Shown here piece after piece: positions 23,001-36,500 of a stretch of DNA of 64,000 bases. The translations under genes and the position numbers were made by a program. The notes under the pieces were generated by a model, which saw nothing but the letters and a program-made list of their open reading frames with translations, searched no databases and had not been told where the DNA came from. This DNA comes from Archegozetes longisetosus (Eukaryota > Arthropoda > Arachnida > Sarcoptiformes > Trhypochthoniidae). Location: contig JAEMBT020000005.1 in NCBI GenBank assembly GCA_018873245.2, forward strand, positions 2,430,001 to 2,494,000, read 5' to 3'. Within the stretch, counting starts at the first letter, position 1, and each line of letters begins with the position of its first letter.

Positions 23001-26000
23001 AGTAAAACCACCACAAGAAAGATTACTACCAATCGGAATCGGTTCCAAAGATCTAAGAATCTCCTCGAAAGAGATACCTGTGAAAGAAGAATACGGTCAT
23101 TACATCGACAGAGTTTTTTCTGGAGAATTTGACAAAGGGGTTCAAACCTACAAGTCTTTAGTACCAAATGATGGAGAGATTCATTTCCCTGCCTGTGAAA
23201 GACTGTTACCAATAGGACCGACGCCACCCTTTAGCAGAAAAGAAACTCCATCGATGTCACCATTAATACAACAGAAAAGATCAGCAATATTTTGCGCAGA
23301 TTCTCGTGTTAAAGACGATAATGCTGTTGCTAAACAGGAACCATCTGGGGTAGTGACTGATGCCGTGACAACAACGAGCAATACTTGTTCAACGATGTCG
23401 TCGACCACAATAACATATGCAACGACAACTGTCAGCCCAATGATTGCCAGCACAACTGTCACTAATTGTATTACATCTGCAAAGGAACAGAGTGACAATC
23501 AACAGATCAAAGTTAAACCTTCTAACACACCCATTCTGGTCGGTGTGGCTAAAGTTGTCAAAGCTGGTCAATCATTAGAAACTTCGCCTAAAAAGGATAT
23601 CAAAAACAAAGTTGAAACTAATTCAAAGACAGAAATCAATACTACTAAAGACGATGTCGCAGAGAAGCGTCCTCTTGAGTCAAGTGTATCTCTTGGAGCA
23701 TCTGTCGGACAAAGTACAGGAACTGAGAAACCGGAAGAAGTGAACGGCTTGTCATCAGCTTCAATACTAACTCAAATAGCTGACGAACAAAAGCCTTTGC
23801 GCCAACACTATCGTCAAAGAAAAACACGAAAGATAGGCTCAACTACTAGCGATATACAGCGATCTATTGAAGGAAGAGGTGGAGGAGTTGCCGATAAGGT
23901 TTCGAGAAGAGTTGCGCGATCGATGCCACCAAAGCGCTCGGGTTCTACACAAATGACTGCAAGTGTTACTTATTTGCCTGAAGATATAGTCTATGAGCGA
24001 TGCGCCAGGTGTGGAAACGTGTTGGAACAGTTTTCCGAAGAGGAAATAGGAATGTGTATCGTTATTTTACGTACTTATGTTCATCGAGACCCCAGTGTTG
24101 CGGCACCTATTATGCCAGAAATGTTGAGGCTCGTCTCCAAATATGCAGGCCTCACGACTTTCCCTTGGCAAAACGAAAAGTCTGTTATTCCCAATTGTCG
24201 AAAGAACAAAATTAAACTTATTTTCTAATTTTCTTTTACAGCAACATTCATTTGCCTGGAAGTACTGCCTCCATAGCCAGACAGTTCATTAGATGTACTT
24301 TACATCAACTTGCACCCAATGGAATTTTCAAACAATTGTTTTACGCTCATTTTGCAAGTTAGTTCATTTTCGTTAACAATATATAAATCTATCAGTTTTG
24401 ATGCATATTTTTAAGATAAAAAGAAATTCCATTGTTTACTAGTTTTTGTTAATTTTCGTGAGGCATCATTTTTCAGCTAGAGTTCAATTTATAATTGATG
24501 TAGGATTTTGGCAGTAGAGAGTGATATGGTTACTAGGACAATATTCTGTCATGCTTAGTGCGCTACGCCAGCCACTCTTCTTGCTTAGATATATTAACTA
24601 AATATATTACCAGCACAAATAATTTAGATTAAGTTAAGCTAGGTAAGAGGAATGGTACACAAAGCGCCATAGGCTTAGAAAAACAATCTTCTGGTAACCA
24701 CATCACTCTTTATACTCAAACCCTACGTGAACCACAAACCGAACTGTAACCGATTTTCCTACTACTGAAAATAATTAGGGTATAGTTTTATCATATCATA
24801 TCCAATTTTAATACCTCAAACTTGAATGCATTCAACTTGAATGATTGCACAGGTGACTGAAAATTTGAGAAAGTTTTACTTTTCATAAAAGCTTTCAAAA
24901 AACGTTTTAATAAAGGCCAGAAATTCAATGGTTTAAGTTATGACCTCGTTTTCTAATTTTAAATTGAATCCTTCTAAATGTTTGAGATGTCAAAAACGAT
25001 TAATGACATGGGATTATAATTGTCCGATTAATTAGAACTAAATAATCTTTTGATGAATAATCTTTTTAATGGATGTCTTAATAACAATAGTAATGAATAG
25101 ATATATTCACTATAATTCCTAACCTAATGATTCAGTTTTAAAATAGAAAATCAGTTTATTACTTCAATAGTTTTAGAAACTTTTTTTATAGTAGCAGCTT
25201 AAGAATCTTTGCCATCAAATCAAATTACAATTCATACTTTTTAACATTTTTAAATATGCTTTTAACATATTTGCACAATTTGATTTAGATCCTGGATTTT
25301 TCAAAAGCATAGCATTAGCGCTGTCAGATTTCGTTGATCTAAATCAAGTGTCTCCTTTGGTAGAAGTATTTGAGGTAAGTGTTACTTTTTAATTTTCTTG
25401 CTTATAAGTATAATTAATACTTAAATGCTTTTTCATTAATATTTGCTTATTACGATAATACTCAGCATTTCATAAGCTTTAAAATTGTTGAAATTCCTAA
25501 TAAAAAATCTAATCTGACACAGAATCTGAATGAGAGAAAACATTTACCGCATATTTCTGAAATGATGCACATGTTGGGCAATGTGGCCACTTATCTGGAG
25601 TGCATCTCTCTTGAAACACCATCACAACAGCCGTGGGGATTGTTTTTGCCACAATTAGAGACATTTTTGAGGAAATTGTTGCTTCTGTTACCTGATGCGG
25701 GAGTACTCAACTTAACACCTCTTATGCGCATCATGTTATCAACTCTGAAATTGCCCATCATCAATACATGCAAAACAATACTCGATCCTTATTCTAAAAT
25801 TCTAAGTCATATCATACATCAGTCACCACTTCTCTACGAACAGTTATTGGAATTATGTAGTCTTTGCTGTCGAAGTTTTGTTAGGGAAAGGGATAGGTTT
25901 CTCTTAACTCGAACTGTTATCTGCGAACTCATCCAAGCTATTAAGTTCCGAACTACCACTCCAGACGAAAACTTAATCATGCTCGTTCAGTTCATCCTAC

Positions 26001-29000
26001 AAGACGCTGACGGCACATTAGCGCCTTCAGTCATAGTGGAAAATCTGAAGATGAACAACACGTTGGAGATCGAGAGTTATAATACGAATGCGTGCGAATG
26101 TATGCGACCGAACGTAATGGATTTGCTGGAATTTGTAACAGACGTGCACACCCTAAGCAGAGTTAAGGTATAGCACTACCTATAATCTGATCGAAGTGAT
26201 CGTAATTTTCATGTTTCACGTGGGAATATTTAATATGTTTTTTTATAGAGTAATTTTCTCGGCACTTCTATACACCTCAATGAAGAAACATTGGGCGGAC
26301 ATCTCAAAGCAGGAATTTCTCAGTATTTATCGCTAGAGATGACAAAAAATAATGGCAGTGATCACAGGGCAATAACGAAATATCTTCCTTGGCTTTATAG
26401 TCTGCCTTCGCTGCAACAGGGGTATCATAAATTGCTTTCTTTTGTTCCTCATCTAAATTTAGATATTTATCTCACTATACGCTATATATAAATACATTTC
26501 GACAAACATTTTTCTTATAAACTTATTTAAAACAAGTTCTTCTCTACTATGATTGAATGTCACTATCACCTCATTTCTCCACAGTAGCATTAATTATAGA
26601 GGAAACGAACGTCCTAACACAATCAAATATTTTAGGAAACTATTTCATCTTAATTTTAGCTAGAAAATCCAAAAGCGTGACTTTTTCAACTTGACAATTT
26701 ACTTCTCTTTCAGTCACTTTTTGTTTATTAAGCCCTTGGCCTTTAGTTCATTGTTAAGACCTACTAGTATTGTAAAAGTTAATATGAGATCATCTTTGTC
26801 TATTCAAAGCTCCGAAAGAGTCTACTGATTGTAGAATCAATTATTGTTTATTCAAAAGTCTAAAACAGTTTACTGATTGTCGAATGAATTTTTATTTATC
26901 CTCAAGTCCAAAAGAATTTATTGATTGTGTGGCTCATATACGATCACTTTCATGGCTATTACTGGGATCTCTACAACACAGCGCATTGTTACACAGCAGC
27001 GCAACATTCCTCTGTCAACCCATACCATTAGAGGCAAACACACACATTGCCGAACACATACAGGTTATATTAGCTGGTTTTGCCGAACAATCCAAAGCTT
27101 CAGTCCTACACATGTCATCTCTCTTTCATGCTTTCATATTATGCCAACTTTGGACGATGTATTGCGAGAACATATCAGCTCAGAATCCTCCCGGAAGCGA
27201 CCAATACCATCAATGCACTCTGACATTATCAGATTTTTGGGCCAAAATAACTCCAGGGATACTACAGTTAGTCTGCCATTCAAAAGTGGTAAAACCTTAT
27301 TATTAAAATGATTGAAACTAGGAACTATTTCTCTTACTTTGCTTTTACTTATCTCTTTGCTTACTTTCCGCACAACTCCTACTATAAAGGAGGGACTATA
27401 TCAGGTCAGCCTCTTATTCTAACCATACTTACCTTTCATCATATCAAATAAAGCACTACTAATTACGAACATCTTTTTCCTTTCTTCTTATTTTCTAACT
27501 TTCTCTCAATCATTGTTTCACATATTTGACAATATTTGGCTCAAATCATTATTTTTGTGATGCATAGCTTGCTGAGACTGTTAGCTTACATTTCTTGAAC
27601 TTAATGGAAACTCTGATGGAATGCAATTCAACAATACTTGCTAGAGTAAGTATAAGTCACGAAATGTTTTAGAGCAAACAAAGACTAAAATAATATAAAA
27701 ATAAGAGCAAAATAAGAGCAAAATCAAATAAAAGCAATCCATTAATTGATGAAATATATTGTTTTAGTTATTACCTCTTTGGACGCCTGTTTTCAATAGC
27801 TATCAAGGTTAGAACAATCAATACTTTCTCATATCAACTGTTTCTTAAATTAATCAATAAATGTCATTAAATAACATAACACTCCTATAATCTGATTAAC
27901 CCTAAGGACAACTTTCTGGTAATACACAAGTTCGCCTTCAATCGGTTATCAATTGGCAAAGTCCGCCTCAAACAAAAGATGATGCGGCTATGACTTCAAG
28001 CACACTGATTAGGTGGTTGCAAAGGATGCAGGTATCAAATCATTCCTTAATCTTTCTCTTGTAATCCTTCCTCAAGCATTTAAGGCCAAAATAACACAAT
28101 AACACTTTGATACAAAAATCAATATAGAGTACTAATACAAAAATCTTGAGATATCAGTATAATATATGATACATAAACCCTATCAGGATTATTGTCTTGT
28201 ACAATTAATTGAAAACCTTCAGCCTAATGGTTCAGTCATTTATCTCGATTGGTATGATGCCTAAAGTTATGCATTGCTACTTTAACGCTAACTTTTATGC
28301 CACTTTTCTATTTCAGTTCAAATCACTTCACTTGAAAGTTTCGCTTTTTTTTACTTTTCTCACTTGTCTTAAACTTAAGATCTTTCGGTTTGTTCTTCCA
28401 TTTTATTCAACTGAGTTCACTTTGAATGAACTTTTAAACACTATTAAGTCTATTGAGTTTTACTCGACTCCATTCGACTTAATAAACATAAAATGTGATT
28501 TGTGCTCCCGTTTGGAATGCAATCGCTAAACAAATACTTCAAATACAATAATAAAAATAAGATATCTAAATCAATTAGTTTTTTAATACTTAGATTATAT
28601 CTCTTCTACTTCTTCATGCTTGAGGTTGAGTCAAAGCCCAATCAAATTTGCAAAGAATGTGCTTCAGTGCTGGCCTTGACTCAAATCAAGATGGAATTTG
28701 TCCAAATGTCCAAATTTGGCAAATCACATTTTACTTAGTGAGAGACCCATCAAATTAATTCTGCACACATTCACTGCTTAGTAGTTTGTGACAGGAGTCT
28801 GCTTCTAATTATTATAAAGTTTACTTTTACCATCAATTTTACCAAAATATTCTAACTTTTACTTCTCAAATCCAGAAATTGCTCACCAAATTGTTTGCTA
28901 AACGCATATCTTCAGCTTGAAAAATGATTAAACCTTAGCCCAAAGTCAAATAATTAAAGGAAGGCTTAGGGATAGATCGGGAAAATGTTTTTAGTGAGAA

Positions 29001-29300
29001 ACTTAGCGAACAATAATCATAATTATTAGAAATAGAAAAGGAAAATAAGTAGAAGTTGAACTATAACTCACATAAAAGTGCATGAAAGTTGGATTATAAC
29101 TGACATAAAACAGATGTGCAATGGGAGCCTCGTGGCTTAATTACTATTAATAATTAATATACCGCTACTTATCTGTAATGTTTGGCTTATTAACATACTA
29201 ACATTTAATGAATTAATCATTTGTTTTCTCTTTCTTTCAGACTAAAATGAGTCAAATAGAGATGCAATCGTCGGCTGCGATTCAATTTTACTGCATCTAA
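17053..29300 (+). CDS. unc79: UNC79, NALCN channel complex subunit
   Basis: Nineteen exons: 17053-17074, 17131-17251, 17350-17510, 17569-17739, 17802-18902, 18965-19275, 19336-21480, 21592-21903, 21993-22131, 22205-24179, 24242-24357, 25289-25374, 25466-26167, 26249-26421, 26907-27288, 27568-27645, 27768-27807, 27907-28031 and 29241-29300. All phases agree and give about 2739 aa (human 2635). The N-terminus matches the family (YHTRIVNN, PAPSGTDICNTLKYFSQ) and so does the C-terminus (KMSQIEMQSSAAIQFY). Between them lies the FIRCTLHQLAPNGIFKQLF block. Exon 10 encodes a long Ser/Thr/Lys-rich, probably disordered insert. UNC79 is a large helical-repeat scaffold that holds UNC80 and the NALCN sodium-leak channel at neuronal membranes and sets resting excitability. 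The largest introns are 24358-25288 (with an inverted repeat) and 28032-29240. AATAAA lies at 29652-29657. Confidence 0.94.
24518..24709. repeat. Inverted repeat in UNC79 intron, MITE-like
   Basis: AGAGTGATATGGTTAC at 24518-24533 pairs with GTAACCACATCACTCT at 24694-24709 with one mismatch. Weaker similarity continues inward for about 30 bases. It may be a small non-autonomous element of about 200 bp. Confidence 0.45.
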
Positions 29301-32300
29301 TTTACATCACAATCACTACCAGTTAATTAATGGTTAAAACATGTCTTAATTAATAAGTTTGATAGGGTAACATAACTTTATAAGAAAGTGTGCCATTCTT
29401 CTGATTAGTTATTCTTTATTTGAAATTAAAATACCATAAATGCCGGTAGTAATTAGAAAATGATTGTCTATCATAACTTTCAACTTGTTAAGTTTTCAAC
29501 TCAAACTTCTAAAGTTTTCAACTAAATTCTATAACTATTTCTTTTATTATCATTATTGCTATTAATTATTGCTGTTTGGGAGGAAGTTTTTCTTTAAAAA
29601 TTAAATCTCCAAAATAATGTAATTGAAAAATGATTACATAATTTCAAATTAAATAAAGTTCATATAATATAATGGTGAGAGTGAAATGACCCACAATTAA
29701 GGAGTTTCTCTGTGAAGCTATTAAGAGCTGGATATGACTTAAGTTTGTAGAGAAAGTTTTTGGTGTTGCGCCAGAGCCACAATGTTCAGAGTGCTATAAA
29801 GTCATATCTATAATTCAAATAAGATTACATACAGCACATTATACCACATTCTAACACCATATCCCCTCTATCAGTTGTTTCTTGTTTTTATTTTCACCTC
29901 AACTCAGGAAATTATAGTTTGCCAGATATTCTTTATACATATTTTTTCAAGTTTTGAATGTAGGCTAAAACACTACTACTACTACTTTACTATAGGCATT
30001 GTTGTTCCTCGAGAAGCATTGATCTTTTGTTCAACTAAGTCGCGTAGCCTCATTTTCAAACACCTATTAAAACTAAACAAAAGCTCGAATATATTATTAG
30101 AAACTCTAAACAATAGTATCTCTCTTCACGTTCACTTCTATTTTGCTCAACAATCAAATGCTCCCAACGATATTTCTATTTCTTTACTTTGAATTACGCC
30201 ACTGATCTAAAGTAAAAACTATCGACATTGCAAGGACGAAGAACAAGAAACTCTAGAGATCTCAAATTATGCTTTTACAAACACTGCTCTAAAACTGCAA
30301 TCACTAACTCTAACTTTCTACATCTTTCCTTTGACCAGCAACTTTTACCTTGACTTTAAGCCTCCCAAAACTAAATTTAATCACCAAATTCTAAGTGATT
30401 ACTCTTTGATTTAGATTTACTTCTACTTTTTATTCTTTACTCATTGATTATTTTTGCATGTTTTTCAGTCGGATTAGTAAAGAATCAAATTAAAAATAAT
30501 TTATAACTTGTCCAGTCATAATTGGTCAGTAATTTTAAAAATCTAGCTTCAAATTTCTTCAGATTTCGAGTGGCACTGTAATTGCTACGGTTATAGTTAA
30601 CAATAGATTTAAGCATTATTTTGTAGCATAAAATAGCATAAACAGACAATACAAGCATTATTTATGAGCTCTAACAGGTAAGAATGACACAAACCTAAGG
30701 GAATGCATTGACATTGCATTTTCACTAAGATTATGACACGATAGTCAGTCCAAAAATAAAAATATTTGATTTGCACATTAACTCGTATATATTAATGGAA
30801 AATTACCTCTACTTCCACGAAAATGAATACACTGTAGTATTAGTAATGTTTGTGTTGATTGCTTAGTATTATTTGTTCACAGTGAGTAAACGGAAAATTG
30901 AATTATTTATATTTTCCAAGTAATAAGCGTTTGATATTTCATATCTCTTATTAACATCGGAAAAATTAGCACAATTTCGTTGAAAACATCTCTCAAACTA
31001 ATATCACTCAAATTAGTTGCATTATGTTTGACTGAATTCCTAAAAGTCATCAATTATTGAATAGAATCTTTAGTTGACTGCATTTTTAGAATCAAATTCT
31101 AGCAAAAAACCTGAAAACTTTTTCACGCAATCACATATGTGAAATGTTTTGCAATTTTTAACAAAAAAGTTTGACAAAAAATGTAAAGAATGTTTGGCAC
31201 AATAGTGTGGATGTAACTTGATTTTGAAGGATAGCATGTCTTAGATCACACTTATTCTACTCTTCATTTTGGTTTTATTGGATTTTGTAAAAGAATTGAG
31301 TTTAAAGATAAAAATATGTTGAAAAATCATTATAATAATATTTGTATTGTGTTTATGTTTGAACGAGTAACTATTTTAATAATTGTTGTTAACCTGAAAA
31401 ACAGGCAAACCTAACGTAACAACACGTGCGCACAATCATAGCTGCGAGGCTTTTGATCACTGCCTAATAAAAGCTATAAACCTCTAGTTTTTTCTGCTAC
31501 TTTTTCACTGCCCAGATCAATCATTTTATCATTAGGATCATAATTGTTATAATTGTAATCTTACAATTCGTCTCTACAATTATGTATACTTTTATGAATT
31601 TTCGATGAAAGCTATGTGTCATTACATTTACACAAAGATCTAATTACTGCCTTACAGTTTGGTTAAGGTTAATGACTTTATGCCGGTAGACAGCGGTCAG
31701 TAATTACATAAGTCATAGGTTGCGAAAGCTAGTTCTACTCTTATTATGATCAAAATGTTTCAATACTCAAAACTTCATATTTAGATAACACCATTAGTTC
31801 TATAAACTTGAAAATTAATTCTCAAACCAATCCACATCCGATTTGTAATTCCCCTCAATAACTAATCTTTTGATGCGCTTAAGAAATTGGAAATTCATGA
31901 AAATCGGCATTTCATTTATATTGAAAGACGAAAAGTCGAGTTTGAAAAATGCTAGCATTAAAGAGATCTGTTTGGTTAGGATTAGTTTGAAAAATTAGCT
32001 TATGGTATACTTAGAGAAACTTTCCAGAGTCAAAGAGGACAGTGACGAGAGTGACGACTCAGAAACTCAAACAAACTGAGACTCTGGAAAATCCTAGTTA
32101 TAAATAACACAATTATTACGCTTTCATTCCATTCTTCACATTAACTTCTTTCGAATTATTGTGTGTTAGCAAAAGATATATTGTTATTTGAGATCACTTT
32201 AAGGTTTCAAATAATGACAAACGATCACATTTTACAATAGAACAACTATATTCATATTAGGTTTCTTCAAACTCGATACACTTAAAGCTCAAATTATGTT

Positions 32301-33529
32301 TAGTTGTTATAAACATACTCTCATTTGTTATGCGAGTACTGATTTAGCTAAAAAACTGAATATTTTACTAGTGATCGCTTTAGTAGTGACACTTCAAATT
32401 AATTTAGTCGTCACATTACATAGTAATAAATTTGATGGCAGGGTAACAATACTTTTAATTAATAGCTTCGGGCATTCGGACACAACTAAGTCTAACTAAA
32501 TATACACTTTCGTTGAAGGTATCAATACAACTAAAGGCTAGTAATTAATCGTTGCAATTCCTGTAAACATTTAGCTTTCTTTTAGCACATTTTCAAATAA
32601 AAGTGTTGTATTACAAAAATTTGAATCATTTCACATATTGATTGAAAACTGACACAAATCTCATGTTATTAACAATCGAATGGAAGGCCTTTCAAACATC
32701 CAATACTATAAAGTTTGGTGTTCTCTTTCTTTCCCGATTAGTCAATGGTATTTGATTAATAAAATCTCATTATTGAAGTCTTTTTGCTGTGATTTCAGTG
32801 AATTTTTATCTGAAAGCAATTCAATGTGAATGAGATTTGATAAGTTGTGAAACGATTGGATAATTTAGATTTAGTTCAAATCCAAAAGTAATGCAATTCA
32901 TATCTAAAACATTCAAAAAGTAAATATCAAATAAAACTTTAATATTTCTCACAAAAGTGGGACTGTAGTTATGAGAAATGTTGAATTCATTTATAATGTT
33001 TAATATTTAATGAGAAAAATGTAATTATTATTAAGAAAAAGTATAACATTATTATAAAGTATAAGGTGTTTGTTGAAAGAGAGAGAAATAGTTACGATAG
33101 TTGAAGCGCTCCATAGAACGAGAGAATACATTGTAAGGAATTGATTGGTTGTAAACAGTAATAGAGAGTCTTTCGCCCATTTCAAGAAAAACTCGTTTCT
33201 ACACGTCGTGTTGTATTAGAGACAGAGCAAACCATTCGGTTTTGTGGCATAACAGAAAAGAATGAAAGAATGTAGAATGTCATAAAACCTTAGTGAATCA
33301 CTAACTATTCTGACAACACTCTAACCAATAGATCGGATATTTCTAAACGTTCAACCACAATTACTTTTTTGGTTTTTTCAATTTCTTTTCCCCTTTTCAA
33401 CTATTATTTAAGTTTATTTTTATTTATTTATTATGTTCTCAATTACTACAAATCGAGTCAAAGATATGCTTATTTTGAAGATAATAAGTATTTTGTAATA
33501 ATATTAGTTAATAATAATAACTAATAATA
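29301..33529. other. 4.2-kb AT-rich intergenic region between UNC79 and Shroom
   Basis: It holds the UNC79 3' UTR and poly(A) signal (29652-29657) and, presumably, Shroom regulatory DNA or non-coding first exons. Open frames such as 29875-30192 and 32296-32499 show no domain or splice support. I see no recognisable element. Confidence 0.5.
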
Positions 33530-36500
33530 ATGAGTGTAACTAATGAGGGCTCGTCCCGACTTCGGTCGTGGTTTCAATTCACGAGCAAATCGTCGAATAC
33601 TACATCGAATACCACATCGAACACATCAAACAATACAACAACGAGTAATACCTCGGCTAACACCACATCTCATACGCGATCCGATGACGAAAACAGTAGA
33701 ACTGATACGGAATGTCAGCAACAAAGCAGCAATACTTTACTCGATAGAGTCACCAGTTTTAGGCGATCACTCGGAAAAGCACAAAATAGAAAAAATAAAA
33801 TTAGGTTTGATTCACTTGCCATTATTTGCTTTAATTTGTCCGCTAATCCTTTCCTTAATTGTCTCCCCATTGTTTATATTTATTTATTTTTAGTTTATCT
33901 ACTGATAGCCTTTCAATATGAAAATGGATTTTTGTTTTGATTTCATGTGCAAATAAGAGCACAAAATTGAAATGAATATTTGAGAGCGTTTATAATTCGG
34001 TTAATTACGTGATCATTTAATGTGTATAAAATATGCAACTTCAATTAGTTGCTATGAGAAAGTCTTCCAATGTCGCATTTGTTGTTAATTCAAACAAAAA
34101 CTTCATCACTACATATCTTTATTTGTTAGCAAAATATTAGACCTAATATAAGATATCTCATAGACTAATATTCCGGTCCTCGACCTCTGGTCTGTCGGAC
34201 CCTTTCAGCTCTTATAACACTTGTAACTCATTGAACGTTTATCGCAGATATTTCACGTCATTTGAAAGGGTTGAAAGACTAAAAAGTTTTACAACATAGC
34301 ACTCAAACAAAACTTTATTATCAGAAGGCATTTCATGTGACTCAATAGCAAATACTGCTAATAATCATAATAATGATTAATGTATAACATATTTTTCAAA
34401 AGCTATACCATTTAGTGATATATTAAACGATTAATAATCTGTAATACTTTCAATCCTTTCATCAGATGTGTTATTATAGAGTTTGATTACAATTAGGGAT
34501 TATTTTCAATATAATGTTTAATACAATTTTGATACAATTTGAACGTAATTTCAATGGAAGTTGAATACAATTTGAGTAGAATTTGAATAGAAGTTTGATA
34601 TAATTTGAATGCTATTTAATAGAAATTTTTGCTGAGACAAACAATGGGCACATTTTGTTTTAATATGTAGGACAATGAAAGTGGAGGCTAAAGCATTTAA
34701 TAATTTTTATGCATGATTTTAACTGAAATGCTCGCATAATCTGTTTCTCTCTCAATCTAACTCTTGAATTGAAAAATTATAGGCCAACCTCTGCTAAAGG
34801 ATTAACATCTGCTGTCGAACAACAAAATATAGCTAAAAGCAAAAATACTTCAACTACAAGAAAGCCATCGTCACCGACAGCAACAAGTGGTGGCTCTGCT
34901 TCTAGCGTTAACTGCGACGACGATGAGATATACGGATTCACTAGCGCTAACTTTGGTTTGTTATTTCATTAAATACTTTCTCCACTTAAAACTATTTAAA
35001 TAAATACTAACTCAAACTTGTGGACTAACTCAGACCTTACAACTAACTCAGACATTAGTCAAACATTAGAAAAATGACTCAGACTTATCAGTCAATTGTT
35101 ATTGCATTTATTATTCGCATTGAAGTACTAATTGATGCCTTTCCTTTTCATTGGTTCCATCCACAAATTTTCATCTTATTCACATGTCTCATGAACTGGT
35201 TGAATCCACAAATTTTGTCTTATTCACTTACATCCTGTGAATTTGTCTAATGGCAAACATGAAAACAGATTGTACTAATAATTCAACTCGAAGGCAGCTT
35301 AAATCAAGTTTCAACGCGCCCAATATAAGTGCGTATGAGTCAGAGGCTAACAAATCAGGTCGAGTCAGAAATGAGGATCAGAGTCATCCTAACGCTAATC
35401 TTAACAGTAATATCGCTAGTACTTGCAAAGGTGTATCGCAAGACTCGCCCGAATGGCTGAAAGCGGACGCTGAATTCTCTTTCTATCATCAGCAGAATCA
35501 ACATAGCTTTGATTCTCGTGACCCTATTGGTGGTAGGCTTTATTATTATCAACACCAGTACTTTCAAGACGGAGATATAAATATGAGACATTCGTCAACG
35601 CAGCACCTGTCATGGACTGAACCTCTTAATAGTGAGCCTGACGATATCGACCGTATTTATGAAAATATGCGCGGACTCTCTGCAGCTGTTGCCAACACTC
35701 AACAGCGACTTAATAATCATCGCAACACTTCCTTCGCAAATAATAACAACAACAATAGTTATGTTAACAGCAATGTTAACAATACTAGTGAAACAGTTAG
35801 TAATAATCGTAAATTAACAAAAGATAGTGGGTATGAGTCCGCGTCCACATCCATTTCAAACTGGGCTCAAATGAATCCAAATGCCAACGCATTATCAAAC
35901 AATTATTTTCATTCTCGTTCTGATTCTAATGCATCTTCTGTGTCAACCGGTGGCAGTTTGAGTCCAAGAACAGCTGGAAGTTCTGCAAAAAGGTAATTAT
36001 GTCATCATGTCAGGCGATTATCTAAATTTTGATAAATCGATATTTCATTTTTCAATTTGTGATCTGTTTTTCTGATTGAATGAAACTAATTTGTTTTTTA
36101 TTTGCTCATGTGTTTTGTTTAGCGCATATCACTATTCCGAGCCCTGGTCTACCGCCAAGTCGACATCTAATTTGCCACTTCAAGTACAAGTTTGTTCGAA
36201 CAGTAGTGGGACACGTCGTTCCAGTTTAAGCGGTGCTTCCAATGCTTATTCAGAATCTGTTATAAACACTGGAAAGTCGGTGTTGCCCGCAAAATCGGTG
36301 CCAGGAAATTTGGATCGAGATTCGGATGAAAACTTGATTAGAAAAAGATCTCATAATCGCAATAATCCGACACCATCTTCAGTCTATAGTCTTCTTGCGT
36401 CCAAATCAGGCTTTGATTTCGCTCCGGTACTTAAACCCTCGCGAAAGTCTTGTGGGTCCAGTTTTAGCGAAAACCCATTTGTTGCCAAATATAATGAACG

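Noticed and set aside
29875..32499. Open frames at 29875-30192 and 32296-32499 as genes or Shroom exons
   Set aside because: No motif, no plausible splice sites in phase, and composition like the AT-rich surroundings.
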